Source of the DNA: Psychrobacter sp. 1044
Lineage (GTDB): Bacteria > Pseudomonadota > Gammaproteobacteria > Pseudomonadales > Moraxellaceae
Direction of reading: 5' to 3'
Length of the DNA: 64,000 nt
NCBI RefSeq assembly: GCF_904846525.1
Contig: NZ_CAJHAZ010000008.1
Coordinates: 1 to 64,000 of the forward strand
The notes below the pieces were generated by a model. That model searched no databases, had not been told where the DNA came from, and was given only the letters and a program-made list of their open reading frames with translations. Numbering within the stretch: the first letter of the stretch is position 1; every line of letters starts with the position of its first letter. This document shows, in pieces, positions 53,940-62,797 of the stretch. The position numbers and the translations under genes were made by a program.

Positions 53940-56900
53940 TTACCCTTCAATGCTGGTTGGTAACGGACGTGGCAATTCGTTATCTGGCTTATCTTCTAGC
54001 CAGTCGATTTTTGACATTTTACGAATCACGACAAATTCATCACGGTTACAACCGACGGTGCCATAATAGTTAAAGCCATAAGACTGCTGGGCGTAGCTGC
54101 CAATCATATGCGTCGGTTTCAAAATCGTCCGAGTGACCGAGTTATGGATACCGCCACGCGTGCCTGTTTGCTCAGAGCCTGGAATGTTGACCAATTTCTC
54201 TTGGGCGTGATACATCATGGTCATGCCTTCTTTCACCCTTTGGCTGACGATGGCACGGGCAGTGATTGCCCCATTAGCATTGAACAGCTCAATCCAGTCG
54301 TTATCGACGATGCCGGCTTTTTGCGCATCGACTTCTGACATCCAGACACAAGGTCCACCGCGACTTAGGGTCAGCATCAGCAAGTTTTCAGAGTAGGTAC
54401 TGTGGATGCCCCATTTTTGGTGCGGGGTTAAGAAGTTCAGTACAATCTCTTTATTGCCATTTGGTTTGGCGTCTTTGAGCAGCTCAGTGGTCTTGGTATC
54501 GATAGGTGGACGATACTGCTGCATTTGCTCACCAAACGCCTGCATCCAAGGATGGTCTTGATAAAACTGCTGGCGACCAGTAATCGTACGCCATGGAATC
54601 AGCTCATGGACGTTGGTATAGCCCGCGTTATAACTGACCTGATCCGACTCAATGCCTGACCATGTCGGGCTTGAGATGATTTTGCGGGGCTGTGCGACGA
54701 TATCTTTAAAGCGGATTTTTTCATGCTCGCTAGATTTGGCAAGATGAGTATGGTCGCGACCAGTAAATTCAGAGAGTGCGGCCCAGCCTTTTACGGCGAC
54801 ATGACCATTGGTCTCAGGCGCGAGCATCAAGATCATCTCAGAAGCATTAATGGCTGTATCGAGACGTGGTCTGCCTTCAGAGATACCCGTTTCAGTCACG
54901 CGGTGGTTTAAATCACCAAGCTGTTTGACCTCGGTTTTCATATCCCAATTCAAGCCTTTTGAGCCATTGCCCAGTTTTTCTAAGGCAGGACCCATAGAAG
55001 TGAACTTTTTATAAGTGCTCGGATAGTCACGCTCAACCACTTTAATCATGGGACAGTTTTTACCCGGTATAGGTTTTTCGCCAGCCGTTTTCCAGTCAGT
55101 GCCACCAAATGGCTGTGCTAATTCACCTGGGGTGTCATGTTGCATTGGCAAGGTGACAACGTCAGTTTCAACACCTAAATGACCTTTTGATACTTCAGAG
55201 AAGCTCTTGGCAATGCCTTTATAAATTTCCCAATCGGTCTTAGATTCCCACGCAGGGTCAGTCGCGGCGGTTAATGGGTGAATGAATGGATGCATGTCTG
55301 AGGTATTCATATCATCTTTTTCGTACCAAGTTGCAGTCGGTAGCACGATGTCAGAATACAAACAGGTAGAAGACATACGGAAGTCTAATGTGACAACCAA
55401 GTCTAATTTACCAGTTGGGCCTTTTTCTACCCAATCGACTTCTTTTGGTTGCAGGTGACCCTCGGCGTTTTCTTTATTGAGCAAGCCGTTTTTGGTGCCC
55501 AAGAAATAATGCAGCATATATTCATGACCTTTACCGGACGAGCCCAATAGGTTTGAGCGCCAGATAAACATGTTGCGAGGGAAGTTGGCTGGGTTATCAG
55601 GTGATTCACAAGCAAAGCGTAAGCTGCCATCTTCGAGAGAATCGACCACATATTCTTCCACGCCTTTACCGCAATCGGCGGCTTTGGCAGCAATGGTCAG
55701 TGGGTTACGGTTGAGTTGTGGTGCTGAAGGCAACCAGCCTGCGCGTTCTGCTTGAATGTTGTAATCAAGCATATGCTCAGGGAAAAACTTTTTATCAACG
55801 AGAGGCGAGAGTATCTCATGGGCAGAAATGGTTTCGTGACGCCACTGTGAGCTGTGATTGTAGAAGAAGCTCGTGCCGTTCATATGACGCGGCGGACGAT
55901 GCCAATCAAGCGCAAAGGCCAATGGCAGCCAGCCCGTTTGAGGACGCAGTTTTTCTTGACCAACATAATGTGCCCAGCCGCCGCCAGATTTGCCGATACA
56001 GCCACATAGCATGAGCATGTTAATCACGCCGCGATAGTTCATATCGAGGTGATACCAGTGGTTCATACCCGCGCCGATGATAATCATCGATTTACCATGA
56101 GTCTTATGGGCATTTTCAGCGAATTCACGCGCGACTTGAATGACGCGCTCACGGCTTAGACCGGTGATGACTTCTTGCCAAGCAGGCGTACCCGGTACGG
56201 TGGCATCGTTATAGTCATCGGTGACATGCTCGCCGCCAACACCATTATCCACGCCAAGGTTGGCAACGGTTAGATCAAAGACGGTCGCAACGATAGCGGT
56301 GCTGCCATCGGCAAGGGTAATGGTTTTACAAGGAACGGTTTTTTGCTGTATCGCTTCGCCCGGTACGGAGGTGAAATGTGGATGATCCACATGACCAAAG
56401 TAATCAAAGCCGACTTTGCAGGTCTCATTGCTGTCTTTTAAAGTCAATGTTAGGTCAATTTCTGCGCCTGTCGTACCATTTTTTTGCTCAAGGTTCCATT
56501 TGCCTTTTTCGCCCCAACGATAGCCAATCGAGCCGAGTGGAGAAACCAGTTCACCATCACTATTTAGACCGATGGTTTTCCATTCAGGATTGTTTTCTTG
56601 ACCTAAATTATCGATTAAGTCAGAAGCGCGCAGGTAGCGACCAGCACGGCGTGCGCCTTCTTCACCTTCTAGCATCACGAGCACTGGTAAATCGGTATAG
56701 CGTTTGGCGTAATCTAAGAAATAGTCACTTGGCTGCTTAAGATAAAATTCTTTGATAATGACATGACAGAATGCTTGCGCCACAGCAGCGTCAGTACCCT
56801 GTTTTGGATTTAGCCATAAGTCAGTTAACTTAGAAACCTCAGCATAGTCAGGGGTGATAGAAACGGTCTTAGTGCCTTTATAACGAACTTCGGTAAAAAA

Positions 56901-57698
56901 ATGCGCATCAGGTGTACGCGTTTGCGGAACGTTTGAACCCCACGCAATAATATAATCAGAGTTGTACCAATCGGCGGATTCTGGCACGTCAGTCTGCTCG
57001 CCCCAAACCATTGGCGAGGCTGGTGGCAGGTCACAATACCAGTCATAGAATGACAAGCAAACACCCCCAATCAACGATAAATAACGACTACCTGCGGCGT
57101 AACTGACCATCGACATCGCAGGAATCGGAGAGAAACCAACGATACGGTCAGGACCAAAAGTTTTGGCGGTATAGACATTACTGGCAGCGATAATTTCATT
57201 GACTTCTGCCCACGTTGAGCGAATAAAACCGCCCAAACCGCGCTTGGATTTATACTGTTCTGCTTTGATAGGGTCTTGGACAATGCTGCCCCACGCATCG
57301 ACTGGATCAGGATACTGCGCTTTGGCTTCACGCCATAATTTTAGAAGCGGCTTACGTACTTTAGGGTATTTCACACGGTTCGCTGAATACATGTACCAGC
57401 TGTAGCTTGCGCCACGAGGACAGCCACGCGGTTCGTGGTTTGGTAAGTCTGGACGGGTTTCAGGATAGTCAGTTTGCTGCGTTTCCCACGTGACCAAGCC
57501 GTTTTTTACGTAAATTTTCCATGAGCAAGAGCCAGTACAGTTGACGCCATGCGTTGAACGCACGACTTTGTCATACTGCCAACGGCTACGATACACATTT
57601 TCCCAGTCACGAGACTCATCGCGCGTCTCACCATGCCCATCGGAGAATTCGCCCTTTTTACGTTTAAAAAAACGGAATTGGTCGAGTAAATGGCTCAT
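53940..57698 (-). CDS. narG: Respiratory nitrate reductase alpha subunit NarG
   Basis: A 1252-residue catalytic subunit reducing nitrate to nitrite at a bis-MGD molybdenum centre, on the cytoplasmic side. The FS0 cluster region is HGVNCTGSCSWKIYVKNG, with RGCPRGASYSWYMYS further on. The Mo-ligand Asp segment is YNSDYIIAWGSNVPQTRTPDAHF. Length fits E. coli NarG. No twin-arginine signal is seen, as expected for the membrane-bound cytoplasmic-facing enzyme. A NarL-type site lies 151 bp upstream of the start. Confidence 0.96.
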   Translation of the reverse strand: MSHLLDQFRFFKRKKGEFSDGHGETRDESRDWENVYRSRWQYDKVVRSTHGVNCTGSCSWKIYVKNGLVTWETQQTDYPETRPDLPNHEPRGCPRGASYSWYMYSANRVKYPKVRKPLLKLWREAKAQYPDPVDAWGSIVQDPIKAEQYKSKRGLGGFIRSTWAEVNEIIAASNVYTAKTFGPDRIVGFSPIPAMSMVSYAAGSRYLSLIGGVCLSFYDWYCDLPPASPMVWGEQTDVPESADWYNSDYIIAWGSNVPQTRTPDAHFFTEVRYKGTKTVSITPDYAEVSKLTDLWLNPKQGTDAAVAQAFCHVIIKEFYLKQPSDYFLDYAKRYTDLPVLVMLEGEEGARRAGRYLRASDLIDNLGQENNPEWKTIGLNSDGELVSPLGSIGYRWGEKGKWNLEQKNGTTGAEIDLTLTLKDSNETCKVGFDYFGHVDHPHFTSVPGEAIQQKTVPCKTITLADGSTAIVATVFDLTVANLGVDNGVGGEHVTDDYNDATVPGTPAWQEVITGLSRERVIQVAREFAENAHKTHGKSMIIIGAGMNHWYHLDMNYRGVINMLMLCGCIGKSGGGWAHYVGQEKLRPQTGWLPLAFALDWHRPPRHMNGTSFFYNHSSQWRHETISAHEILSPLVDKKFFPEHMLDYNIQAERAGWLPSAPQLNRNPLTIAAKAADCGKGVEEYVVDSLEDGSLRFACESPDNPANFPRNMFIWRSNLLGSSGKGHEYMLHYFLGTKNGLLNKENAEGHLQPKEVDWVEKGPTGKLDLVVTLDFRMSSTCLYSDIVLPTATWYEKDDMNTSDMHPFIHPLTAATDPAWESKTDWEIYKGIAKSFSEVSKGHLGVETDVVTLPMQHDTPGELAQPFGGTDWKTAGEKPIPGKNCPMIKVVERDYPSTYKKFTSMGPALEKLGNGSKGLNWDMKTEVKQLGDLNHRVTETGISEGRPRLDTAINASEMILMLAPETNGHVAVKGWAALSEFTGRDHTHLAKSSEHEKIRFKDIVAQPRKIISSPTWSGIESDQVSYNAGYTNVHELIPWRTITGRQQFYQDHPWMQAFGEQMQQYRPPIDTKTTELLKDAKPNGNKEIVLNFLTPHQKWGIHSTYSENLLMLTLSRGGPCVWMSEVDAQKAGIVDNDWIELFNANGAITARAIVSQRVKEGMTMMYHAQEKLVNIPGSEQTGTRGGIHNSVTRTILKPTHMIGSYAQQSYGFNYYGTVGCNRDEFVVIRKMSKIDWLEDKPDNELPRPLPTSIEG

Positions 57699-57848
57699 TT
57701 CGCTATCCTCTGTATTATTGCCTATGGGGTATCTAAAGCTGAATGGCGTGGTAAAAACAACCCATTGCCCAAGCTGTAAATGTTTTTCGATGGTATTATT
57801 TTAAGTAAGCCATCGCCCTCTTGCTATCCGCTAACATGAGCAGAGCAC

Positions 57849-57864
57849 TACCACCTTAGTAGTA
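57849..57864. promoter_or_regulatory. NarL/NarP 7-2-7 binding site upstream of narG
   Basis: TACCACC-TT-AGTAGTA matches TACYNMT-N2-AKNRGTA at all but one defined position (the last base of the first heptamer is C). It shares 13 of 16 bases with the moaA site at 47823. It lies between the narG start and the narK terminator. Confidence 0.68.
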
Positions 57865-57949
57865 GCGGTAAATGATAAAATGTGCTTAAAAAATCGTTAA
57901 GTATTTATAGGTAGGGCTTATTTACAAGCAGAATATGGATTGGTAAAAA

Positions 57950-57984
57950 TAAAAAAAGTGCTACTTACGCTGGCAAGTAGCACT
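57950..57984 (-). terminator. Terminator after narK
   Basis: Perfect 10-bp arms AGTGCTACTT/AAGTAGCACT with an 8-nt loop, followed on the minus strand by a seven-T run. It ends the narK transcript 60 bp past its stop, so narGHJI has its own promoter. Confidence 0.9.
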
Positions 57985-58046
57985 ATAAAGAGAGATGTTT
58001 TTAATTTAAAAATCTGTTTCCAAAGAATGATTTATACAAGGCTGCT

Positions 58047-59426
58047 TTAGCAAGGAATCTCAGCATTAGGGCGACTGTAATACCACCATGTCAACACAAT
58101 ACAGAGAACATAAAAGACAATTAAAGCGATAAAAGTACCATCAACACCCAGTCCTGAACCAAACATTTTTGGGACAAAGAATGCGCCATAGGCTGCTATC
58201 GCTGAGGTAAAGCCAACCACTGCTGCTGATTCTTTACGTATCTCGACAAACAAGCCCTCTGTACCTGCTTTTTGAGGTTCAAGGCGTTCATGAAAGGTTC
58301 TGAAGATAACGGGAATCATGGTAAAGGTAGAGCCGTTACCGATACCCGTGGTAATAAACAGCACCATAAAGGAGATGAAGTATCCGACAAAGCTGCCCTC
58401 ATGAGTCTCGCTAGGCAGGAAATACATCACCGCCAATACCGCCAATACCATCACGATATAGTTCCAAAAAGTCACTTTTGCACCACTGGTTTTGTCAGAT
58501 ATCCAACCACCTAAGGGGCGAAATAGCGCACCAACTAAAGGACCCAAGAAGGCAAACTTAAGCGCATCAATGGCAGGAAATGAGTTTTTAATCAGCATCG
58601 GAAACGCGGCTGAAAAGCCAATGAACGAGCCAAAGGTTGCCATATATAGGATACACATGATCCAGTTATGTTTGCGTTTAAAGATGACGGATTGGTCTTT
58701 AAAGGAAGCTTTAGCAGTGGCAATATCGTTCATGCCAAACCATGCCAGTGCTGAAAATAGCAGAATAAAGGGTACCCAAATAAAGCCTGCATTTTGTAGA
58801 TAAAACAGCTGACCGCTTGCAGAGACTTGTGGGTCGCCGCCTAAGCTGCCAAAGGCTGCTACTAATATAATCATCGGTACAACGAACTGCATGACCGACA
58901 CGCCAAGGTTACCCAAACCCGCGTTTAGCCCAAGCGCAGTGCCCTGTTCTGCTTTTGGAAAGAAGAACGAGATATTGGACATGGAGGAGGCAAAGTTACC
59001 ACCACCGAAGCCACAAAGTAGGGCAATGATGGCAAATATCATAAATGGCGTATCAGGGTTCTGAACCGCAAAGCCCATCCATAATGCTGGAATTAACAGG
59101 GATAAGGTAGATATCGCTGTCCAACGTCGCCCACCAAAGATAGGCACCATAAAAGAATAAAAAATTCGCAGCGTTGCCCCTGATAGTCCGGGCAGCGCGG
59201 CGAGCCAAAACAACTGCCCATCATCAAAATCAAAACCAATCTCTGGCAGACGGACGATGACGGCACTCCATACCATCCATACTGCAAATGCCAATAGCAA
59301 CGATGGAATGGATATCCATAAATTTCTACGAGCGACTTTTTTGCCGCCTCCTTCCCAAAATTCTTCTACTTCAGGTCGCCAGTCAGTGATGAGCTTACCA
59401 CCTTTGAAGTTGTAATTATTGCCCAT
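58047..59426 (-). CDS. narK: Nitrate/nitrite transporter NarK
   Basis: A 459-residue MFS protein of the nitrate-nitrite porter family with about 12 helices. Family features: RIFYSFMVPIFGGRRWTAIST, the Gly-rich FGGGNFASSMSNISFFFPKAEQGTALGLNAGLGNLGVS region in two parts, and RPLGGWISDKTSGAKV. The start at 59426 has GTGAGGAATAAC upstream. The first 12-residue extension in the longer frame is not needed. It is divergent from narX, and a second family member is at the right edge. Confidence 0.92.
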   Translation of the reverse strand: MGNNYNFKGGKLITDWRPEVEEFWEGGGKKVARRNLWISIPSLLLAFAVWMVWSAVIVRLPEIGFDFDDGQLFWLAALPGLSGATLRIFYSFMVPIFGGRRWTAISTLSLLIPALWMGFAVQNPDTPFMIFAIIALLCGFGGGNFASSMSNISFFFPKAEQGTALGLNAGLGNLGVSVMQFVVPMIILVAAFGSLGGDPQVSASGQLFYLQNAGFIWVPFILLFSALAWFGMNDIATAKASFKDQSVIFKRKHNWIMCILYMATFGSFIGFSAAFPMLIKNSFPAIDALKFAFLGPLVGALFRPLGGWISDKTSGAKVTFWNYIVMVLAVLAVMYFLPSETHEGSFVGYFISFMVLFITTGIGNGSTFTMIPVIFRTFHERLEPQKAGTEGLFVEIRKESAAVVGFTSAIAAYGAFFVPKMFGSGLGVDGTFIALIVFYVLCIVLTWWYYSRPNAEIPC

Positions 59427-59600
59427 GTTATTCCTCACTTAGTATCAGCTATGCCTAGTTATGTTCAGTATTTTTTATCATCAAATGGCTGTCTAAACTT
59501 AAAGTAAACCGTAGCGCTTACTCCTGTTATTGTTGATGACAAAGAGCCGCCGTACTGGCTTATGAGCGCTATGAATCACTTGCTCTATCAAAAAATGATA

Positions 59601-59656
59601 ACTCACGGTACTGTGTTATCACGGTGAGTAGTATTCATACATAGTGGTATACTGAT
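59601..59656. promoter_or_regulatory. Operator cluster between narK and narX
   Basis: The spacer holds three NarL-type heptamers: AGTAGTA (59627-59633), AGTGGTA (59643-59649) and TACTGAT (59650-59656). Immediately to the left is an inverted repeat ACTCACGGT/ACGGTGAGT (59601-59609 and 59621-59629, one mismatch). The placement between the divergent genes suits nitrate control of narK and autoregulation of narXL. No clear FNR box was found. Confidence 0.55.
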
Positions 59657-59827
59657 GACTAAAAGGGGTATATTGCGGGTAGGTTTATCACTAAAATTTT
59701 GCTTGTCGATGGAATGATAAGTGCGCTGTAGTATTTTTTATGCTGTATGTTTTTTGCTTTTGCGACGTTCAATTTTAAGGTCTCAAATCTTTTGTGCAGA
59801 AAGTGTTTGATGGGAGCGCTATTAATC

Positions 59828-61861
59828 ATGTCTAATCTACGACGGCAGTCTTTGTTCCTTCATACTTGGATTGCTATTACGATCATCGCTACTTTGTTCT
59901 TGATGTCAGCGATAGGCAGCGGTGCGCTCGCTTGGGTCGCAAAGTCTGATGCTGAGGCGATTAATACCGCAGGCTCGATACGCATGGCAACGTATCGTAT
60001 TAGCTTTCAGCTAGCGACTGATTTTGCGGATAACCATCCCTTTAGCTCAAGTCTAAATATCAAACAAGATGGCTTAGCTAGTGACAATGCGCCGCAGGTA
60101 GAAAAGCAAGACAGACTGGATTTCTCCAATAAAAGTGAGTCTGAAAAAATAGACATACTGGTTGAAGACATGGAGAGTCGTCTCAACAAATTACAAGCGT
60201 ATCAACTGACCAGTGCCAACAGAGATAAGGTCATCAGTGATCAATGGAGCCAGATAAAATCACAATGGTTTCGTGATTTAAAACCAGCATTGTTGGCACA
60301 AGACAAGCAAGGCTTTTATAGTAATTCAACCAAGTATATTGACGATGTTAATCGTTTTGTTGGCGCGTTACAGGATAGAAATGAGCAGCGTCAGACATGG
60401 CAGCAAAACCTACAAATACTATCACTGATACTGAGCATGATTATTATGCTGATAGGCGTACGGAGATTACAGAACTTAGTGCTAACGCCTATTCAACAAC
60501 TCATTAAAGCCAATCGGGCGTTTAAACAAGGCAAATATGATACGAGAGTGTCTATCAGCGGTTATAGAGAATTTGAAGCGCTTGGCAATTCTTTTAACGG
60601 TATGGCCAGTACCATTGAGAGGTATCAGCGCTCACTTGAGAGTGAGGTACAGACAAAGACTCAGCATCTGGTAAAAGCCAACCAAGCCTTATCGTTGTTT
60701 TATGATTTCTCAAAGCAATTGACCAGTAGTCCTGTGAGCTTACATCGGCTTGATGAATTGATTACTGGCTTTGGGTGTATATTCCCATATTTAGATTTTA
60801 CGCTGTGTATTCAAAGCAATATTCTCACCAATAAAAACTCTATAGCCCTGCACGATGATAGGATGAAGGAGCTATGTACCAAACTCACTTGTGAAAGCTG
60901 CTCTATTAAAGAAGACGTTTATACCAAAACTTTTCCGATCATTCATCAAGATATAGAATTTGGTGAGCTAAAGGTCAGACCGAAATCTGTCTTAATGACC
61001 AATCAAGCTTATGCAGAAGATAAGAAAAAAAGCGAGGAAGATTCAACACGTATCAAGGTAGTAGAGGTGGATAGTAGTTATTTAACTGCTAAAAATAATG
61101 AGTTGATCGTTGTGCTGACCAATCTCGTCAGCACCGCCTTATCCCTACGCAGACAAAGGCAGCAAGACCATCAGCTTATTCTACTTGAAGAGCGCTCGAC
61201 CATTGCTAGGGAGTTGCATGATTCTTTAGCACAGTCATTGTCTTATCTAAAAATACAAGTCAGCGTGCTCGAAAAACATCTGCAACTGTCTGCTGATAAA
61301 GACAGTGGGCTGGTGGTATTTGATGAGCAAAGTCAAATCAAGGTTGGGCAGCATATCGGTCAAATAAAAATGGGTCTGAACTCTGCTTATCATGAGCTGC
61401 GAGACTTATTGACGACTTTTCGCTTGACGATTGATAGCGGCAATTTTGATGAAGCTTTATATGAGGCGGCTGATGAGTTTGCTGTAAAAGGGCAGTTTGA
61501 CATAAAGGTCAACAATCAAATCCTATCCTTGAATCTAACGGCAACCGAACAAGTACATCTCATTCAAATTATAAGGGAGGCACTGTCGAATATCAGTCGC
61601 CATGCCCATGCTAACAGCGTCACTATCGATTTGGTTTATGACGATGAAAGTAATTATGTAGCGATGATGGTCAATGATGACGGCATCGGCATATCAGGGA
61701 CTGTCAATCAGACCCAGCATCATGGTCTAATGATTATGAAAGAGCGTGCCTATAAATTAGGCGGTGATTTGATCATCTCTAATAATGTACCCGCAGGTAC
61801 CAGCGTCATCGTCAGGTTTGTACCCAGTTTCTTTACGGATTATATGGCTGAGCAAAACTAA
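59828..61861 (+). CDS. narX: Nitrate/nitrite sensor kinase NarX
   Basis: A 677-residue sensor. Helix 1 is followed by the nitrate-binding P-box INTAGSIRMATYRIS, a four-helix periplasmic domain, helix 2 (about 210-230), a HAMP, a central GAF-like region with the NarX cysteine cluster CTKLTCESCS, and the HisKA_3 phosphoacceptor in ERSTIARELHDSLAQSLSYLK. The ATPase domain has NISRHAHANS and VNDDGIGI. The GGGAGCG site supports the ATG at 59828. It is followed by narL. Confidence 0.92.
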   Translation: MSNLRRQSLFLHTWIAITIIATLFLMSAIGSGALAWVAKSDAEAINTAGSIRMATYRISFQLATDFADNHPFSSSLNIKQDGLASDNAPQVEKQDRLDFSNKSESEKIDILVEDMESRLNKLQAYQLTSANRDKVISDQWSQIKSQWFRDLKPALLAQDKQGFYSNSTKYIDDVNRFVGALQDRNEQRQTWQQNLQILSLILSMIIMLIGVRRLQNLVLTPIQQLIKANRAFKQGKYDTRVSISGYREFEALGNSFNGMASTIERYQRSLESEVQTKTQHLVKANQALSLFYDFSKQLTSSPVSLHRLDELITGFGCIFPYLDFTLCIQSNILTNKNSIALHDDRMKELCTKLTCESCSIKEDVYTKTFPIIHQDIEFGELKVRPKSVLMTNQAYAEDKKKSEEDSTRIKVVEVDSSYLTAKNNELIVVLTNLVSTALSLRRQRQQDHQLILLEERSTIARELHDSLAQSLSYLKIQVSVLEKHLQLSADKDSGLVVFDEQSQIKVGQHIGQIKMGLNSAYHELRDLLTTFRLTIDSGNFDEALYEAADEFAVKGQFDIKVNNQILSLNLTATEQVHLIQIIREALSNISRHAHANSVTIDLVYDDESNYVAMMVNDDGIGISGTVNQTQHHGLMIMKERAYKLGGDLIISNNVPAGTSVIVRFVPSFFTDYMAEQN

Positions 61862-61943
61862 GTGAATAGGCTTAGTAAACGCTCTTAACCACTGCATTAC
61901 TGCATTGTATTTTTTGTACCATTTTTCAATTTGTGAGTATTTT

Positions 61944-62603
61944 ATGACTACTAAAGTTTATACGTCTGCTTCTCCGGCTCGGCTACTATTGGTTGATGAT
62001 CATCCTATGCTGCGCCGCGGTGTCGCAGAACTGCTCAGTCTCGAAAGTGATGTAACGGTCGTTGGTGAGGCGAATAACGGACAAGAAGCGTTGGATTTTT
62101 TGGCAAACAATCCGGTCGATCTGGTCATTCTAGATCATAAAATGCCAGTGTTGACTGGTATCGAAACCTTAAGAGAAATCAAGGCCAGAAATATTGACGT
62201 GGCTACCTTGCTATTTACAGTTTCTGACAGCGGAGAAGACGTGCAAGAAGCGTTGAAATTAGGGGTGGACGGATATTTGCTAAAAGATATGGAGCCTGAG
62301 TTAATCATCGTCGATATTAGAAAAGTGTTGCGCGGTGAGCTGGTTATCAGTCCCAATTTGGCCTCAATCTTGGCACAAACATTACGTACACCAAGCATTG
62401 AAGATATCGCTGGCAATCTCACCACTAGAGAGTTGCAAGTGATTCAAATGATTGCGGAAGGCTTAAGTAATAAAATGATCGCCAACAAACTGGATATCGC
62501 AGAATCCACAGTAAAAGTGCATGTTAAGCATATTCTGAACAAAACTGGACTACGTACACGGGTAGAGGCAGCAGTATGGACCGTGAATCATTTATCAAAG
62601 TAG
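61944..62603 (+). CDS. narL: Nitrate/nitrite response regulator NarL
   Basis: A 219-residue LuxR/FixJ-type regulator. The receiver has LLVDDHPMLRRGV, phosphorylated Asp64 in LVILDHKMP, and YLLKDMEPE. The C-terminal GerE helix-turn-helix is LTTRELQVIQMIAEGLSNKMIANKL and ESTVKVHVKHIL. The start at 61944 has GTGAG upstream; the longer frame from 61905 is unlikely. It is the partner of NarX and probable binder of the 7-2-7 sites. Confidence 0.93.
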   Translation: MTTKVYTSASPARLLLVDDHPMLRRGVAELLSLESDVTVVGEANNGQEALDFLANNPVDLVILDHKMPVLTGIETLREIKARNIDVATLLFTVSDSGEDVQEALKLGVDGYLLKDMEPELIIVDIRKVLRGELVISPNLASILAQTLRTPSIEDIAGNLTTRELQVIQMIAEGLSNKMIANKLDIAESTVKVHVKHILNKTGLRTRVEAAVWTVNHLSK

Positions 62604-62741
62604 TCGTTTGTCAAAATGGTTATTTATCGAAGTAGTTGTTTTTTGAAAATGCTACTTTTTGAAAGCGTTACTTTTTATAAAAAAATCATGGGTCATCTGA
62701 ATAACCCCTATTACATGTCTAGATAGTTCTCTATATCAGTC

Positions 62742-62778
62742 AAAAAGCCACCGAGCAGTGATGCTGGGTGGCTTTTTT
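62742..62778. terminator. Bidirectional terminator between narL and the second narK
   Basis: AAAAAGCCACC and GGGTGGCTTTTTT form a stem around a 13-nt loop, with T-runs on both strands. It separates two convergent genes. Confidence 0.88.
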
Positions 62779-62797
62779 ATTTTATAAGCTAACCAAA

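Noticed and set aside
59427..59827. FNR box (TTGAT-N4-ATCAA) in the narK-narX spacer
   Set aside because: Only partial matches such as TTGCTCTATCAA with wrong spacing were found. The same is true upstream of narG and moaA.
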